A DNA stretch of 64,000 nucleotides from Zygaena filipendulae (Eukaryota; Arthropoda; Insecta; Lepidoptera; Zygaenidae), in contig OU015670.1 in the NCBI GenBank assembly GCA_907165275.2, forward strand, positions 9,389,501 through 9,453,500, written 5' to 3'. Below are positions 43,901-54,898 of this stretch, one piece after another. The position numbers and the translations under genes were made by a program. Position 1 is the stretch's first letter, and each line of letters begins with the position of its first letter. The notes beneath the pieces are model-generated. The model was not told the DNA's origin. It worked only from the letters and a program-made list of their open reading frames with translations, and made no database searches.

Positions 43901-44194
43901 AACACAGTGTTATCCTCGGGAGAAAGACTTATTTAGTCCCTCGATCTATTTTTACTTTCACCCCTAGGATAACAATGTACTATTTTAGTTGATGAGGGTG
44001 GCTATCCATCCAGAATTTTTGTTGCGGACAAAATTTTATTTTGGAGTTCCCGCTGGAATCCCGAAACTCACGCGGGTGAAACAGCGGGACAGAGCTTGTG
44101 TGTGTATATTGTTATTAATGCACCATTATGTTCATTTCAGATCCTGAAGACATCGTTCTCATATTTTATGTTCTTAAGGTCTATGAGTGTATAA
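31985..44194 (+). CDS. Odorant receptor OR-c (7tm_6), complete but for first exon
   Basis: Exons 31985-32237, 33035-33142, 33890-34356, 37672-37774, 40904-40999, 43365-43520, 44141-44194. Lengths and phases are identical to OR-b, all splice sites are canonical and there are no stops, about 412 codons. It is the tandem twin of OR-b: most introns align closely, but exon 3 differs at about 21 of 155 residues, concentrated in its first half. As in OR-b, the first listed exon begins in phase 2 and the start-codon exon was not found. Introns carry OR-c-specific insertions: a 2,280-bp LTR-type insert in intron 3 and a 939-bp Harbinger-like element in intron 5. A truncated mariner lies about 450 bp upstream of the first visible exon. 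Confidence 0.88.
32268..32545. repeat. AAAACCGACTTCC MITE, copy in OR-c intron 1
   Basis: Shorter orthologue of 8097-8450; retains the right end GGAAGTCGGTTTTAATTTTT and part of the palindrome. Confidence 0.65.
33174..33760 (+). repeat. Four tandem CTAGCTG-type units in OR-c intron 2
   Basis: Units of about 120-140 bp, each with CTCCGGAGTTC, CGCGGGAAT, GTGAAAGAATTTT and GTTCAGTAGATCCAGAGATT. OR-b has no such block here. It is followed by a TAGTA-rich simple sequence (33773-33826). Confidence 0.7.
35176..37455. mobile_element. 2,280-bp LTR-type insertion
   Basis: Unit 1 gives the empty site (GTTCGTGCGGGGCTTATA near 17240). In OR-c intron 3 the sequence is interrupted after GTGG by DNA starting TGTGACGCCCAATGG and ending AAAGTTACA, followed by GTGG again (35172-35175 and 37456-37459). 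TG..CA ends and a 4-bp target duplication indicate an LTR retroelement. I see no internal LTR pair, primer binding site or polymerase frame, so it is either an unusually long solo LTR or a non-autonomous element. Local GC is higher than the surroundings. Confidence 0.7.
38229..38890 (+). repeat. Three tandem CTAGCTG-type units in OR-c intron 4
   Basis: Heads at about 38229, 38424 and 38657; each unit ends GACAAACAACG..ACACGTGATTTATATA or close to it. The last two units are nearly identical. A GAAA-rich retroposon tail precedes them (38125-38225). Confidence 0.7.
40299..40372 (+). repeat. (GTAT)n-type microsatellite
   Basis: Impure runs of GTAT/GTGT in OR-c intron 4. A comparable ACAT/ATAC run lies at 56510-56690 between the acidic-protein exons. 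Confidence 0.75.
41210..42148 (+). mobile_element. Harbinger-like element, 939 bp
   Basis: The ends are inverted repeats GGCCCGTTTTAATA and TATTAATACGGGCC, flanked by the 3-bp duplication TTA (41207-41209 and 42149-42151), as in PIF/Harbinger elements. The empty site is in OR-b intron 5 near 22034, which reads GGTTTAGACTCATA. Both ends carry many copies of CTCAAGT/ACTTGAG and CTCAAATGAG. One short open frame lies inside. It is inserted in OR-c intron 5. Confidence 0.82.
41479..41736 (+). CDS. Small ORF in the Harbinger-like element, 85 aa
   Basis: True ATG start; begins MDIEIILNNIEHCDVIDQYE, rich in Ile, Tyr, Phe and Lys, ends basic (KKLIRTKPKVKNARQ). No recognisable catalytic motif. It may be the remaining N-terminus of a transposase from which the rest was deleted, or chance. 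It is the only frame of this size in the element. Confidence 0.35.
   Translation: MDIEIILNNIEHCDVIDQYEDLFWTYRLPKTYIRDPYFQLYSNIFQNIQEYLFSNPKKNMFFRHHIRYIRKKLIRTKPKVKNARQ
42410..42595 (+). repeat. Retroposon 3' end with (CTTT)n tail in OR-c intron 5
   Basis: GGTAGCATTATGCTATGCCG, then GACGAATAAATTT and (CTTT)n. Orthologous copy at 22285-22440 in OR-b. Similar A/G- or C/T-rich tails occur at 38125-38225 and 59735-59930 (minus). Confidence 0.55.
43637..43986 (+). repeat. TTTTCATTACTC..TAACAATGTAC dispersed element, copy 3 (deleted)
   Basis: Both ends and the CAGCCCTAGGGAGAATCG and TTCCTTGCATTCGTGATG parts are present, with the middle lost. In OR-c intron 6; not at that point in OR-b. Confidence 0.65.
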
Positions 44195-44868
44195 ATATTC
44201 AGCACTAACACGATATAAACATAATATACTTGTTGGAATTTAGTTTTTGTTAGTTTTATTTATTTACTAACCGATAATAATTACCGTCTCGATCTTCCGT
44301 CATTATTCTAAACTAAAGCATTAAAGCATGGAAGGTATTAACGTTCCAAACCTTTTTTGTACATCTTGCTTTTATTCCAATAAAAGAATTTATTATATAT
44401 ATACTAGCTGTGCCCCGCGGTATCACCCGCGTGAGTTTCGGAGTTCCCGCGCGGATTCCGGGATGAAAAATAGATAGTAGCCGATTCTCAGGCTTACTGA
44501 ATATGCATAAAAAATTTCATGAGAATCGGTCAAGCCGTTTCGGAGGAGTATGGGAACGAATATTGTGACACGAGAATTTTATACATATATTAGAATTGTT
44601 GTCCTTCAGGAACGTAACCGATACTACGTCAGGAATAGAAGCGTCTTCAAAATACGTATTTTCGTCAAGAGAGGGGGCGGGTCTTGGCAGAAACCATAAC
44701 AGACAAACAGACGGACATACAGAGTTGCTTTCGCTTTTATAAATTTTATAATATTGAGTAGGAATTGGAAATTCTCTGATTAAACAATTTCAAAAGCTAT
44801 ACTCGACCGTCACAGCTGAAAAGTAAGAAGGAAAGGTTTACAGGGAGTAGGCGTCAGTTAAGAAATAA

Positions 44869-45187
44869 TAGGCTAGTTTCCTAAATTTTCTTTTTTAGTC
44901 CGTTTTGTAGATTATTAAAAAATATTGGACACGTATTTTTTTTTTTTATGTAACCAAAAAATAATATATCAAGTCGAAATTTCACATGACGTCACGCCTC
45001 GCTACAGTTTGTTCGCACGTTATAGCGAGCTGTGACATCACGAGTCCCCCACCCTAAACTTTAATGCGCTTTATCTATGCATATTTCCATTATTTTAAAA
45101 AAGCAAAAAATACGTGTCTTTTATTTTTTTATTATCTAACTGACGGACTAAATAAATTTTGATTTTTTTACCCAGGAAACTAGCCTA
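44869..45187 (-). repeat. TAGGCTAGTTTCCT MITE, copy 3
   Basis: 319 bp, opposite orientation to copies 1 and 2, same ends. Between OR-c and OR-d. Confidence 0.78.
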
Positions 45188-45384
45188 TTGTAATCCCGCA
45201 GTTCCTGAGACAATCCCGGGTGGATCCGCGGGCAGCAGCTATAGTAGTTGATAAACAATTGTGAATTCAAACACCTTGCGTCATTATACGACAACAATAA
45301 TTACCTTATTATCCGCAAACTGCTCTCTTTTGCGAAATTAGCTCAATCGCACACAATTAAATGAATTTCAATAAAATTATTAGA

Positions 45385-45866
45385 AAACCGGCCAAGCGCG
45401 AGTCGGACTCGCGCACGAAGGGTTGCGTACCGTTATCTATGAAAACGACAAAAAAATCATGTCGGTTATATTGGAGCCCCCTTTAATATTTGTATTATTT
45501 TAATTTAATTATTTATTTGTAAAGTGAATATATTATGTACATTTATAACTAAAATATATTCTGTGAAAGCGTATACCTAGCTGTTGCGGTTATCAATATC
45601 GAGCAAAAACGAGCGAAAAAAATCACGTTTGTTATATGGGATATTTACTTTATTCTGTTTCTTAGTTAGTTAGTTAGTTCCAGCTATTTACCTAGTTATA
45701 AGTTCATATTGTGAAAGTAATAAATATTTTTTGAATTTTTTTTTTTTTTTAATTTTTTTAATTAGTATTTGTTGTGATAACGGCAACAGAAATACATCAT
45801 CGGACGAACTGCGAAGTCTTAGTAATAGGGTCCCGTTTTACTCTTTGGGTACGGAACCCTAAAAAC
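45385..45866. repeat. GGCCAAGCGCGAGTCGGA dispersed repeat
   Basis: Starts AAACCGGCCAAGCGCGAGTC and ends TTTGGGTACGGAACCCTAA; GGGTTGCGTACC near the start is the inverse of the end. A sequence type widespread in lepidopteran genomes (general recollection). No coding frame. Confidence 0.6.
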
Positions 45867-46267
45867 CGTTTGTGTTGGTAAAGTTGAGAACGTTCAATAG
45901 TCATTTATACATAGACAACGAGCGGAAAGGGTGGTTATCAACGAGTTAGAATGGCGACTGCAGACGTGCCTAATGTGTGAGTAATACTAGGTACTAGGCA
46001 TTACCGCAGGAACTCCAAAGTAGCCTAATTTACTCCTTATAACATCGGCTAATTAACAGTATAAGCCGCGTCAAAATCGGTCCCACTGTTTCGGAGATTC
46101 ACCCGCGTGAGTTTCGGAATTCCCGCAGGCACTCCCAACTTCTTTTAGTCTTCTTCTAATTCTTCTACTTACAAAAAAAGAATTAGCTAAATTGGTCCAG
46201 CCGTTCACGCGTGATGCCGTGACTAAGGGAAATAGGGATTCATTTTTATATATATATAGACTAGCTG

Positions 46268-47262
46268 GTCGCGTCTGTATGTTGTAGGGCACTCAGCGCG
46301 GCAGGTAGGTAGGTAGGTAGCGTGGGAACTCAAGAATAAGTCCGTTAGATGTGACTAATTATTTATTGCCTTCCCGACTCGCTCCCAGTAGATAGGTAGG
46401 AGTAGGTACAATTAGCGACACTGGCCTCAGCGGTAGGTGGTAGGTGGCTCGCAGATGGTGACGACGCTGGCGCTGCTGCGGCTGCTGTAGGCAGCGGCTG
46501 GAGTGCGCCTTGAGCAGTCCCTGAGTAGGTGCCTGGAACACCGCGTGCAGCGCGGTGGTGGGCCTGGAATCTCAGCGATAGATGGTAGGACCTGGAACCT
46601 CGGCTGATAGGTGCCTGGAGCCTCAGCAGTAGGTGGTAGGGCCTGGAACCTGGAGCGAGGGCTTCGGTTACCATCGGCGACTCCGTAGCTGGCTGCCTTT
46701 CCACCCCGTGAGAGCCAGTGGTCGTAAGACAGAAGCAATAGTGCTTTAATAGGAATTGCAGCCAGCCAGACTAGATTAAGCGAGAAGTAGCTTAGTGGTG
46801 TGAATGCAAATGAGAACTCGCCCTAGAGAGTCATCCAGATTAGTAGGTACCGAGCGGTAGATGCGCAGTAGCATTAGATAGCACAATTAGTAGGTGAGGT
46901 AGTCTCACATTTAAAAATGCGCGGTAGAATAACATTGGCCGCAACACGCACCCGCGTGTAGCGCGGCGCACGACGCACGTGCAGCGTTCGTCTTTTAAGC
47001 GCTTAAGTATTACACCTTGCAATTTCAGAGCACCAATTTAGGGCCCTAAATTGGTTCCAATTTGGGGTCGGTGAGTGAGAGAGAGAGCGAGTGATCACAC
47101 TACATTTAAATGTAACCTAGAGTAGTCGATTTGGGGTCGCCGTTGAAACCGGCGCGGGCGCGCGGAGGGAATCCTAGGAGATCCGTTAGCACAGGGTAGA
47201 TTTAATTTATTTTATTTTATAGTTTGATTATTATATTGAGAGACTGAGACTACAACGTTACA
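46268..47262. mobile_element. GC-rich insertion splitting a CTAGCTG repeat
   Basis: A CTAGCTG repeat is broken after CTAGCTG (46261-46267) and resumes GCGCCGTGGTTTCACCCGCG at about 47265. The insert has ends TGTTGTAGGG and CTACAACGTTACA, a (TAGG)n run near 46305, several GGTAGG..CCTGGA repeats at 46430-46640, and a 22-bp perfect palindrome at 47033-47054. It may be an LTR, but I cannot find a target duplication or partner. Open frames here on the minus strand look like by-products of composition. Confidence 0.45.
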
Positions 47263-47627
47263 ATGCGCCGTGGTTTCACCCGCGTGAGTTTCGGCATTCC
47301 CGCAGGAACTCCAAACTAGCATTAGTTTACTCCTTATAACATCAGCTAATTAGCAGTGAAAACCCCGTCAAAATCGGTCCCACCGTTTCGGAGATTCACC
47401 CGCGTGAGTTTGTAATTTAGGTGTTGGAATAGAAGATACGATATTTTTATCCATACTAATATTATAAATGTGAAACTCTCTGTCTGTTACCATTTCACGC
47501 CTTAACCACTCAATCGATCAGTATTGCATACATGGTGAAACTGTTGACAAATTTAGTCATGATACACAGACGTGACGTTGGGGGCCAACTAGTAGACTTT
47601 ATATTTATGTTCATAAATAATTTTCAG

Positions 47628-50600
47628 CAAAGAAGATGCACTGGTTTTAAGGTCCACCAGGATCACGAGTACATTCCTGGCGCTCATCGGGGCGTGGCCC
47701 GGCGAGGCTCTGGGACAGCAGAGGTCTTGGTTCTCGAAGTGCTGGAGGAAATTTTTAGTGCTCCAAAATGGGATTGTGGTCGGCGGTGAAACATATTACC
47801 TGATAAATATGTTTCATTCGCTTGCGTTCTTCGATCTTGGACACATTTACATAACGAATTTCCTATCCGTGCTGGCGTTCTTAAGTATCTTTTATATTTT
47901 ACTCATCTTTTCAATTTTATTACGTGGACATTAATACGAAACGCCACCTGGTTCCAAACAAACCATAGCTTGCACTAAGGTACCGGAGAACTGATTTATT
48001 ACTTACTATCTATTGAACTTATTGAACTTCGGTATTCCCGCTCTTCGTTTCAGGACGAGAGTATCCTATGTCACTCGGAGATACTGTAATTTCCAATCAT
48101 TGGAAGAAATTTTAGAATCGATTCAGTAGTTCCTGAGATTATTAATTACCCCCTACTTACAAAACAAACTGATAATATCATTGTCTTTATAAATATTTTT
48201 ATTTATTTTTCATATTTTAGGCCCGCTATATTATAGCAAACTTGAAGAAGTACGGCGAGATATCGAGATATTTCATGATGGAGTTCCATCTGATACATCA
48301 CAAACACAAAGGAGCATTTTATAAGAAGGTAGGTACGTAGCGGACAGCAGTCAAATTTCTAAGACGAACTTGCTGTCCCAAACATTTCATGATAAGGTGA
48401 AGGTACCAGTAGTCAGCTTATTAACAACTTTTTGAAGTTTGAAATGTTGGAATTTCTACACGATTCGTCGGATAAAGAAACGTACCATGGTTCGATCAAT
48501 TGTTTCTGTTTTAAAAATATATGACAAAAAATTCAACTTTTCTTTTTTCGATTAAATTTAATTTTCAGTCAGTCAGCCCCTCAATTTATAAGTAAATTAG
48601 TGATATTTTTATTCAATAATGTAATAAATAGATAAAGTAATAAATAAAACAAACATGAATGAGAAAAAAAAAAACACTTTTAACATTAAAACGTAGTTTT
48701 TCTTAAATATAATAACATGACATTACAGATCTTGTCGACAGATAGCACCGGTATGAACAAGTTTATTTTTCCCTGATCCCGCATCGCGTCCGTCGCGTGA
48801 AGAATCAGAGCTTTTATTAGAGAATACCTACTTGAATGTCTTATCGAATGTAATTTATGAACAGTAAACGACGCAAAAGGCTGACCACGGGTTCGTGGCT
48901 AGCCACTGGTGCTGTTACCCTATATATAGTTACTAGCTGTCCCGCGCGATTTCATCCGCGGTAATTTCGGAGTTCTCGCGGAGGTTGCGGGAAAAAAGTA
49001 CTCTATGTCCTTCTTTGTACCCCGACAGTAGTTTACGGTGATTAGCTGTTCCCTACATTAGTTCCGGAGTTCCCGCGGGAATTCCGGGATAAAAACCATC
49101 CTATCTTTTAAGTTGGATCATATTATAAATGGTTACAAAATTTTATCAAAATCCGTTCAGAAACTATTCAGAGTCCATCGCGGACAAACAACGTGACACG
49201 TGATTTATATATATTAAGATATTTAATATGACCAGCTGTCCCCCGTGGTTCCACCTGCATTAATTTCGGAGTTAATTTCGTTAATTTCAATTCACGCCTC
49301 CATTTTCGTTTCAGACGTATGAACTCGCAGAAAAATTGTCCTACTATTTCTCACTGTATTTGTCGTCAATGATGGTCTTTGGGGCGGCACTCTTCAACAT
49401 ATCTCCGCTCTACAACAACATTAAGATTGGCATGTTCACTGCAGGAACAATCCCAGAGAACGCCACTTTAGACTTCTCCATTTTCTACAAGTTCCCCGGG
49501 TTCGAGCCCACCGACCACTTCTATTTTGTCACGTTCTACAACTGTTTGATGTCGATAGAATGCGGTATCTCGGTGTGCATTCTTGATTTGTTCCTGTCGC
49601 TGATGGTATTCCAAATCATAGGCCACATTGAAATACTGAGGAATAATTTGGAGAATCTGCCTCTGCCGAAAGGTCAGGTCTCCAGTTTTGGGCAGTTCAA
49701 ATTTCAAGTGTATAATAGAGACGAGAACATGATGATACATGAGAAACTGAAGGAGAGCATTATACACCATAAAATGATTGTTAAGTACGTGTTTTGTTTG
49801 AACTTTATTTGTGTAGTACCTACTTAGTTGTTTGTCTTTAATAGTTGACTCTTGCGGTTTTGCTCGCGTCAATTTCGGAGTTCAAGCAGGAACTCTCTAT
49901 GTCAGGACGGAAATACCAGTCAATCTCTTGTTACAAAAAACCCAAATTAAACGTAATTATACACTAAACTAGCTATTTCCCGCGGTTTCACCCCCAGTGG
50001 TTTCGGAGTTCCCGCGGGAATTCCGGGATAAAAAGTACCCTTTGTCCTTCTCTGTAAGTTTCATGACGATCGGTTGAGCCGTTGAGGCGTGAAAGCGTAA
50101 CAAACAAACAAACAAACTCACTTTTGTATTTATAATAGTAAGGATTCTCTTTGTTTCGAGATAATAAGTAAAATAAGCCACAGACACTCTAGGTTCCTAT
50201 CAGTGAAATTATTTCAGTTTCAGAGATTGCCCATCACATTCAAATTTCTGAACTTACAAACATAAAACTTCCTCTTTATAATCTACCGCCGCACTCAGAG
50301 TCGACTTTAATGATTACTTAGTTAAGTATACATTTTTAAACTAAAACTGCCGCAATCAGAGACGTTCAGTAAATTAATGATAGTCGGTATTTAACTAATT
50401 AAGTTACATCTCATTGAATGCCAATTAACATTAATTTACTGAACATCTCTGATTGCGGCAGTTTTGTTTTAAAAATCTATACTTAACTAAGTAATCATTA
50501 AGCCGACTCTGATTGCGGCGGATAGTGTAGAAGGCAAACTTCAATATCTTGTATCTTCAATAACTTCATTTGCGTATTCGAGGTCCTACGTTTTCTTTTT

Positions 50601-52866
50601 TATGTACCTATGAAAAATAATTTTAAGAATAACGAAAGCCAATTGTGGAGATCCTAGACACCTTTGCCTAGCAGTGACCCTCTCATATTTGCTGCATCGA
50701 TTTTTTTAGGCGATACTCATTCATTTCTTCCTGTTCTGTTATTATTTGTCACTATTTACTAAGTATCATAAACCACTAAATTATAAAAAAGTTTACAAAC
50801 TCTATCCATGTTCTTCTTTATAGTTTTACAGATGAGATATCAACTTTTTTTGGACCAACACTGGCTTTTTATTACCTATTCCATTCAGTCAGCTGCTGTT
50901 TGTTACTCCTAGAATGCTTTAGAGGCGTAAGTTAAGTCATATGTATTAAAAATATTCTAAGTACGTTACGGTTTAAATTACAAATGTGTATGTATCTACG
51001 CGTTTTACCCGATACATTTGCGAGGAACAAATTATGTTCACGAAACAGTTGACATAAAATCAAAAACTGTTGCTTGCTAAAGATTGGAAAAAAGAGAAGT
51101 TAACTTAAAAGCGCTAGTGCGTTATATAAATGGTGAGTAAAAAGCAAGCGTGCTTATTAAACTTCAATAGGGAGCTAAAACGTTGCAATAAGAGTCACTT
51201 CATGAACGAGTATGTTCGAAATAATTATGGTTGTTCTTCTTTAGTATGGTTTGATTTCATTATGTTCAGTATGTTTTAAGAGATTCCCTCAGAGACTTGG
51301 ATAAAAGTATATGCTGCTCTATGCTCACCAAGGATAAGATATCTGCAGAATAAGTTTAACATGTGGTTATGGTATGATTCATGTTAATTGTTATTACTGA
51401 CAAATAGGCATTTCTAACAGGCATTTCTAAAGTAGTGTTAGTTTGATAAAGCAACCCCATCTCTTATGAGCTAAACGGCCTGCAGTTGGATATCCTAACC
51501 TCAAATTCTTTTTCTTCTTCTTCTGTAACAATGGCGTCTATAATTATCTCTTCATCTACTTCTTCAATTATGGCGAAACGCCAATGACAAATTCTTTTAT
51601 TGAATGAATATTCTATTCTTTTATTATTTATTATTTTATTTTATTATTATTATTATTCTTTTATTGAATGAATATTCTAAAATGTCTCACATTATTGTCA
51701 ATCTAATTTCAAGGTATCTTATCTTAGGGTATAGTATGATTGCTGTATTTTTTTTCAGGATCCAGAAGCACTGGCTAGATATGGGCCTCTAACAATTATT
51801 ATATTTGGCCAGCTCATACAGATTTCCGTTGTATTTGAAGTTGTCAATACTGTAGTAAGCATCGATACAAATATTTCTAATGTTACATAAATCAAAATAG
51901 TCATATTTCTATATTAGGTCAATTTACAAAAAACAGTCAATAATGGTTTATCCCTTTATCCCATAAACTTGCCCGATAGTAGGTACTATAATGAATATAC
52001 TCAATATTTTCTCACATAATCTTTTAATACTTACTTGAGGTGCTAAAAATTAGCATCTACACTTTATTTTCATCTGGGCCCTTATTCAGAATGACCAACA
52101 ACATTCCTTGACAAATATTGACTCGACTTGAAGAATATTTTGTGCACGGTTCATTTTTGTACGTGAGACGCAGACGTCTCAGACGTCTTTTGTAGACGTC
52201 TTTTGTAAATAAACGGTTAGTGTCTGCCAGGCGCGGATCTACGGGGGGGGGCGTCAGTGGGTGCAATTTCCCCCTGACGAATAAATTAGGTAGGTACTTT
52301 AATCAGACCTTAGAAAAGTATCTAACTCTGTATATCCAAAAAAATTCGTTGTGCAACCACAATTATCCCCCCTCAACCAATCCTAAATCTGCACCTGGTT
52401 CCTGCCCACATTTCTGCGCTGGCACGTGTCTGGCACGCTCAATGTCTGGAGACATAATCGAACTTTTAGTCTGATATCTCATTCATAAGTTTGCACTCCG
52501 TTATAATAGTCTACTGTGATAGCTTAATTGATTCGTATGCTTCCAGAGTGTGAAATTGATTGACGCAATGTACGGTGTCCCTTGGGAGATCATGAACGTC
52601 AGCAATCAAAGATCAGTGATTATCATGTTGAAGCGGATCCAAAGTCCTATACAAGTGACGGCTATGGGTATGGTGCCTGTGGGTGTTCAGACCATGGCAG
52701 GGGTGAGAGCCTTCTAGCGATAAAACTTGATGATCCTTTAAAAAAAATCTTTGATAGTATGCATATTTTTGTAGTTGTAGATCGATTAATCAGCGAATAT
52801 CGACTGTTTCAGATCCTGAAAACTTCCTTCTCTTATTTCATGTTCCTGAGATCTATGAGTGAATAA
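47628..52866 (+). CDS. Odorant receptor OR-d (7tm_6), with defective intron 1 donor
   Basis: Exons by homology with OR-b and OR-c: 47628-47880, 48221-48328, 49315-49784, 50824-50926, 51759-51854, 52547-52702, 52813-52866. All frames are open. Sequence marks include GAWPGEALGQQ, HLIHHKHKGAFYKK, FQIIGHIEILRNNLENLPLP, FYYLFHSVSCC, GPLTIIIFGQLIQISV and ILKTSFSYFMFLRS. It is more diverged from OR-b and OR-c than they are from each other, and is nearest to OR-a and to the inverted pseudogene at 25.9-29.4 kb. The splice donor after the first listed exon reads TTAAGT instead of GTAAGT at 47881-47886; the next GT, four bases on, would shift the frame. Either the gene is damaged, splicing is unusual, or the base is an assembly error. 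First exon not located. Confidence 0.8.
48566..48655 (-). repeat. Tail fragment of the GC-rich retroposon
   Basis: AGTCAGCCCCTCAATTTATA through AATAAATAAAAC matches 25047-25137, the AT-rich tail of the U6-linked retroposon, without the GC-rich body. It lies in OR-d intron 2. Confidence 0.6.
50286..50521. repeat. Full-length fold-back MITE in OR-d intron 3
   Basis: 236 bp that is almost one complete inverted repeat: the left arm starting CCGCCGCACTCAGAGTCG pairs with the right arm ending CGACTCTGATTGCGGCGG for about 95 bp. The inverted OR fragment has the site without it (CTACAAGATTATAAAGAGG near 28317), so it arrived after that duplication. Confidence 0.8.
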
Positions 52867-53811
52867 GTTCAGGACTACAGTACTAACATCTGTGCTCACA
52901 GAAATTGCAAGGGTCCGTAGTACAAATCACCAGTCAGTAGTAATAAACACTAAAGATTAAAATTCAGTATGTTTTTTTATATCTTTTATTTAACTTGCAA
53001 TGTTCGTATATAAGTTTTCCGCAGTTTTATCCAAATTTGCAAGCCACTTATCTGGTATCAGATTGAGACAAAAGTTCGGTGACCATGCAATACTATAGTA
53101 CCTACATACTATCGAGTTGATCTGTAAAGAAGTCAGAGACCGTCCGATTTGGAGTACGACTATACAAGTATAGGACGATGGCGAGGGCCTTAAGATGGAG
53201 TCAGAAGATGCCAACAGACCTTCCTAATGGTCTTTATCTAAAGACGACTGTATTTGGGCTCGTTTGTTTTGTCCTCATAAGTACTACACATGATAAAGCT
53301 TATCTTAGAAAAAAGTGTGTGTGTCAGCTCCGACGCACGAATGGAGTTTACTCCTTATTATTTGTTATCTCTGCTTATTGTGAACTAGCTGTGCCCCGCG
53401 GTTTCACCCGCGTGAGTATCTGAGTTCCCGCGGGAACAATTTTTTTTCTAAAATAAAAGTAGCCTAAGTTACTCCTTATAACGTCAGCTATCTGCCAGTG
53501 GAAGTCCCGGTAAAATCGGTCCAGCCGTTTCAGAGATTAGCCGGAACAAACAGACAAATAGACAGAGTCATAAACTCTTGGAAGCTTTAGCTTATAATAT
53601 TTAAGTTTACTAAATTTCATATTGTCATATGCTTTGTTATCCAGTAGGGGAATGATAAATAATTTCCAGGGCGCAGAATCATTCAGAAAAATAGAATAAT
53701 GTACAACTACTGAAGTTGCTTCTGTTGTAACTTTTGTAACTGTAACCGAAAATTATGAAAATGTATGAACAAAACTAAAGCAGCCGATGCACTTTTCAAT
53801 TATTCTTTAGA

Positions 53812-53817
53812 AATAAA
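53812..53817 (+). terminator. Probable poly(A) signal of OR-d
   Basis: AATAAA about 945 bp after the OR-d stop, in the context CTTTAGAAATAAA that is conserved downstream of OR-a at 5858-5869. Confidence 0.45.
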
Positions 53818-53893
53818 ACAACATAATATCTACACAATTGTATGGTTTCTCCTGAATGCCCCATTTCCAACTGATAAATAAAATGTATGTACT

Positions 53894-54122
53894 AATAAAA
53901 ATAATAATAATAATAATAACCCACTTCACAACACACAGATCTATATGTAGTATATACTACATAGAATTACTTGTATATTATACAATAGATATATATAAAC
54001 ACACCCAGACTGGAAAATGGAATCCTGTGTTCATCACACAAAGTCCACCCCCACCGGGAATCGAACCCGGAACCTCTTGATTCGCGGGTAGGCATGGTTA
54101 CCTACTGCGCCAATCGGGTCGT
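53894..54122 (-). mobile_element. tRNA-derived SINE, copy 2
   Basis: Reverse-strand relative of the SINE at 2343-2608: head GACCCGATTGGCGCAGTAGG, box B GGTTCGATTCCCGGTG, same body, (AAT)n tail at 53894-53919 on the + strand. Between OR-d and the acidic-protein gene. Confidence 0.78.
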
Positions 54123-54898
54123 CAAAGTGATGTCATGGTTTTGATTCTCTTGGAAAAAAGACAGTAGAAGAAAAAAGTTAAGAATCTACACTAATATTAC
54201 AAAGAGCTAAAGTTTGTATGTTTGTGTGTTGGGGGTAATCTCTAGAACTACCGAACCGATAGTGAAAATTCTTTCACTGTTAGAGCTACAACAACTGTTA
54301 GCGTACGTGTATGTCCTTTATCTTATTATAGTACTAGCTGTGCAACGCGGTTTCATCCATGGTAATTTCGGAGTTCTCTTGGGAATTCTGGGTTAAAAAG
54401 TACCCTATGTCCTTTTCTATACCCCTGACAATATGCACGCCAAATTTCATCCAAATCCGTTCAGCCGTTTTTGCGTGATTGAGTAACAAACATCCAAACA
54501 TCCACACTTTCACATTTATAATATTAGTAGGATTAGTAGGATTATATGAACTGGCTGTTCCCGCGGGAATTCCGGGATAAAAACCACCCTACATCCTTCT
54601 CTGTACCCCTGACCATGTGTACTTATGCAATATTTCATGATGATCGGTTCAGCCGTTTAAGCGTGAAAGCGTTACAAACAAACCAACAAATAAATAAACA
54701 AACAAACTCACTTTCGCATTTATAATATTAGATAGGATTTCTAAAGCACGAGTCTTAGGTGACTTAATTTTGAATTACCTCTCGGTTTTTCCGATAGAAC
54801 CTGAGTCGGTACTTTCAATTACATTTGTATTGTTATTCTAGTCCGAAGTCCAAGCACAATAAATTAATATAAAGGCCTAGAAATAATTTTAGTGAACG

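Larger units (their letters stand above)
29630..44303 (+). repeat. Tandem segmental duplication, unit 2 (holds OR-c)
   Basis: Matches 6447-24624 in order and orientation. Inserts found only here are a mariner fragment (30537-31551), an LTR-type insert (35176-37455) and a Harbinger-like element (41210-42148). For each, unit 1 supplies the empty site. Between the two units lie the U6 chimera and the inverted OR fragment. Confidence 0.85.
52900..54898. other. Intergenic, OR-d to acidic-protein gene
   Basis: Holds the OR-d 3' flank with its poly(A) signal, two or three CTAGCTG-type repeats (53386-53580, 54334-54735) and SINE copy 2. The two genes converge here (+ then -). No further exons recognised. 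Confidence 0.55.

Noticed and set aside
46363..46738. Minus-strand ORFs of about 100 aa
   Set aside because: They derive from GGTAGG/CCTGGA repeats within a GC-rich insert; no homologous pattern and no splice context.
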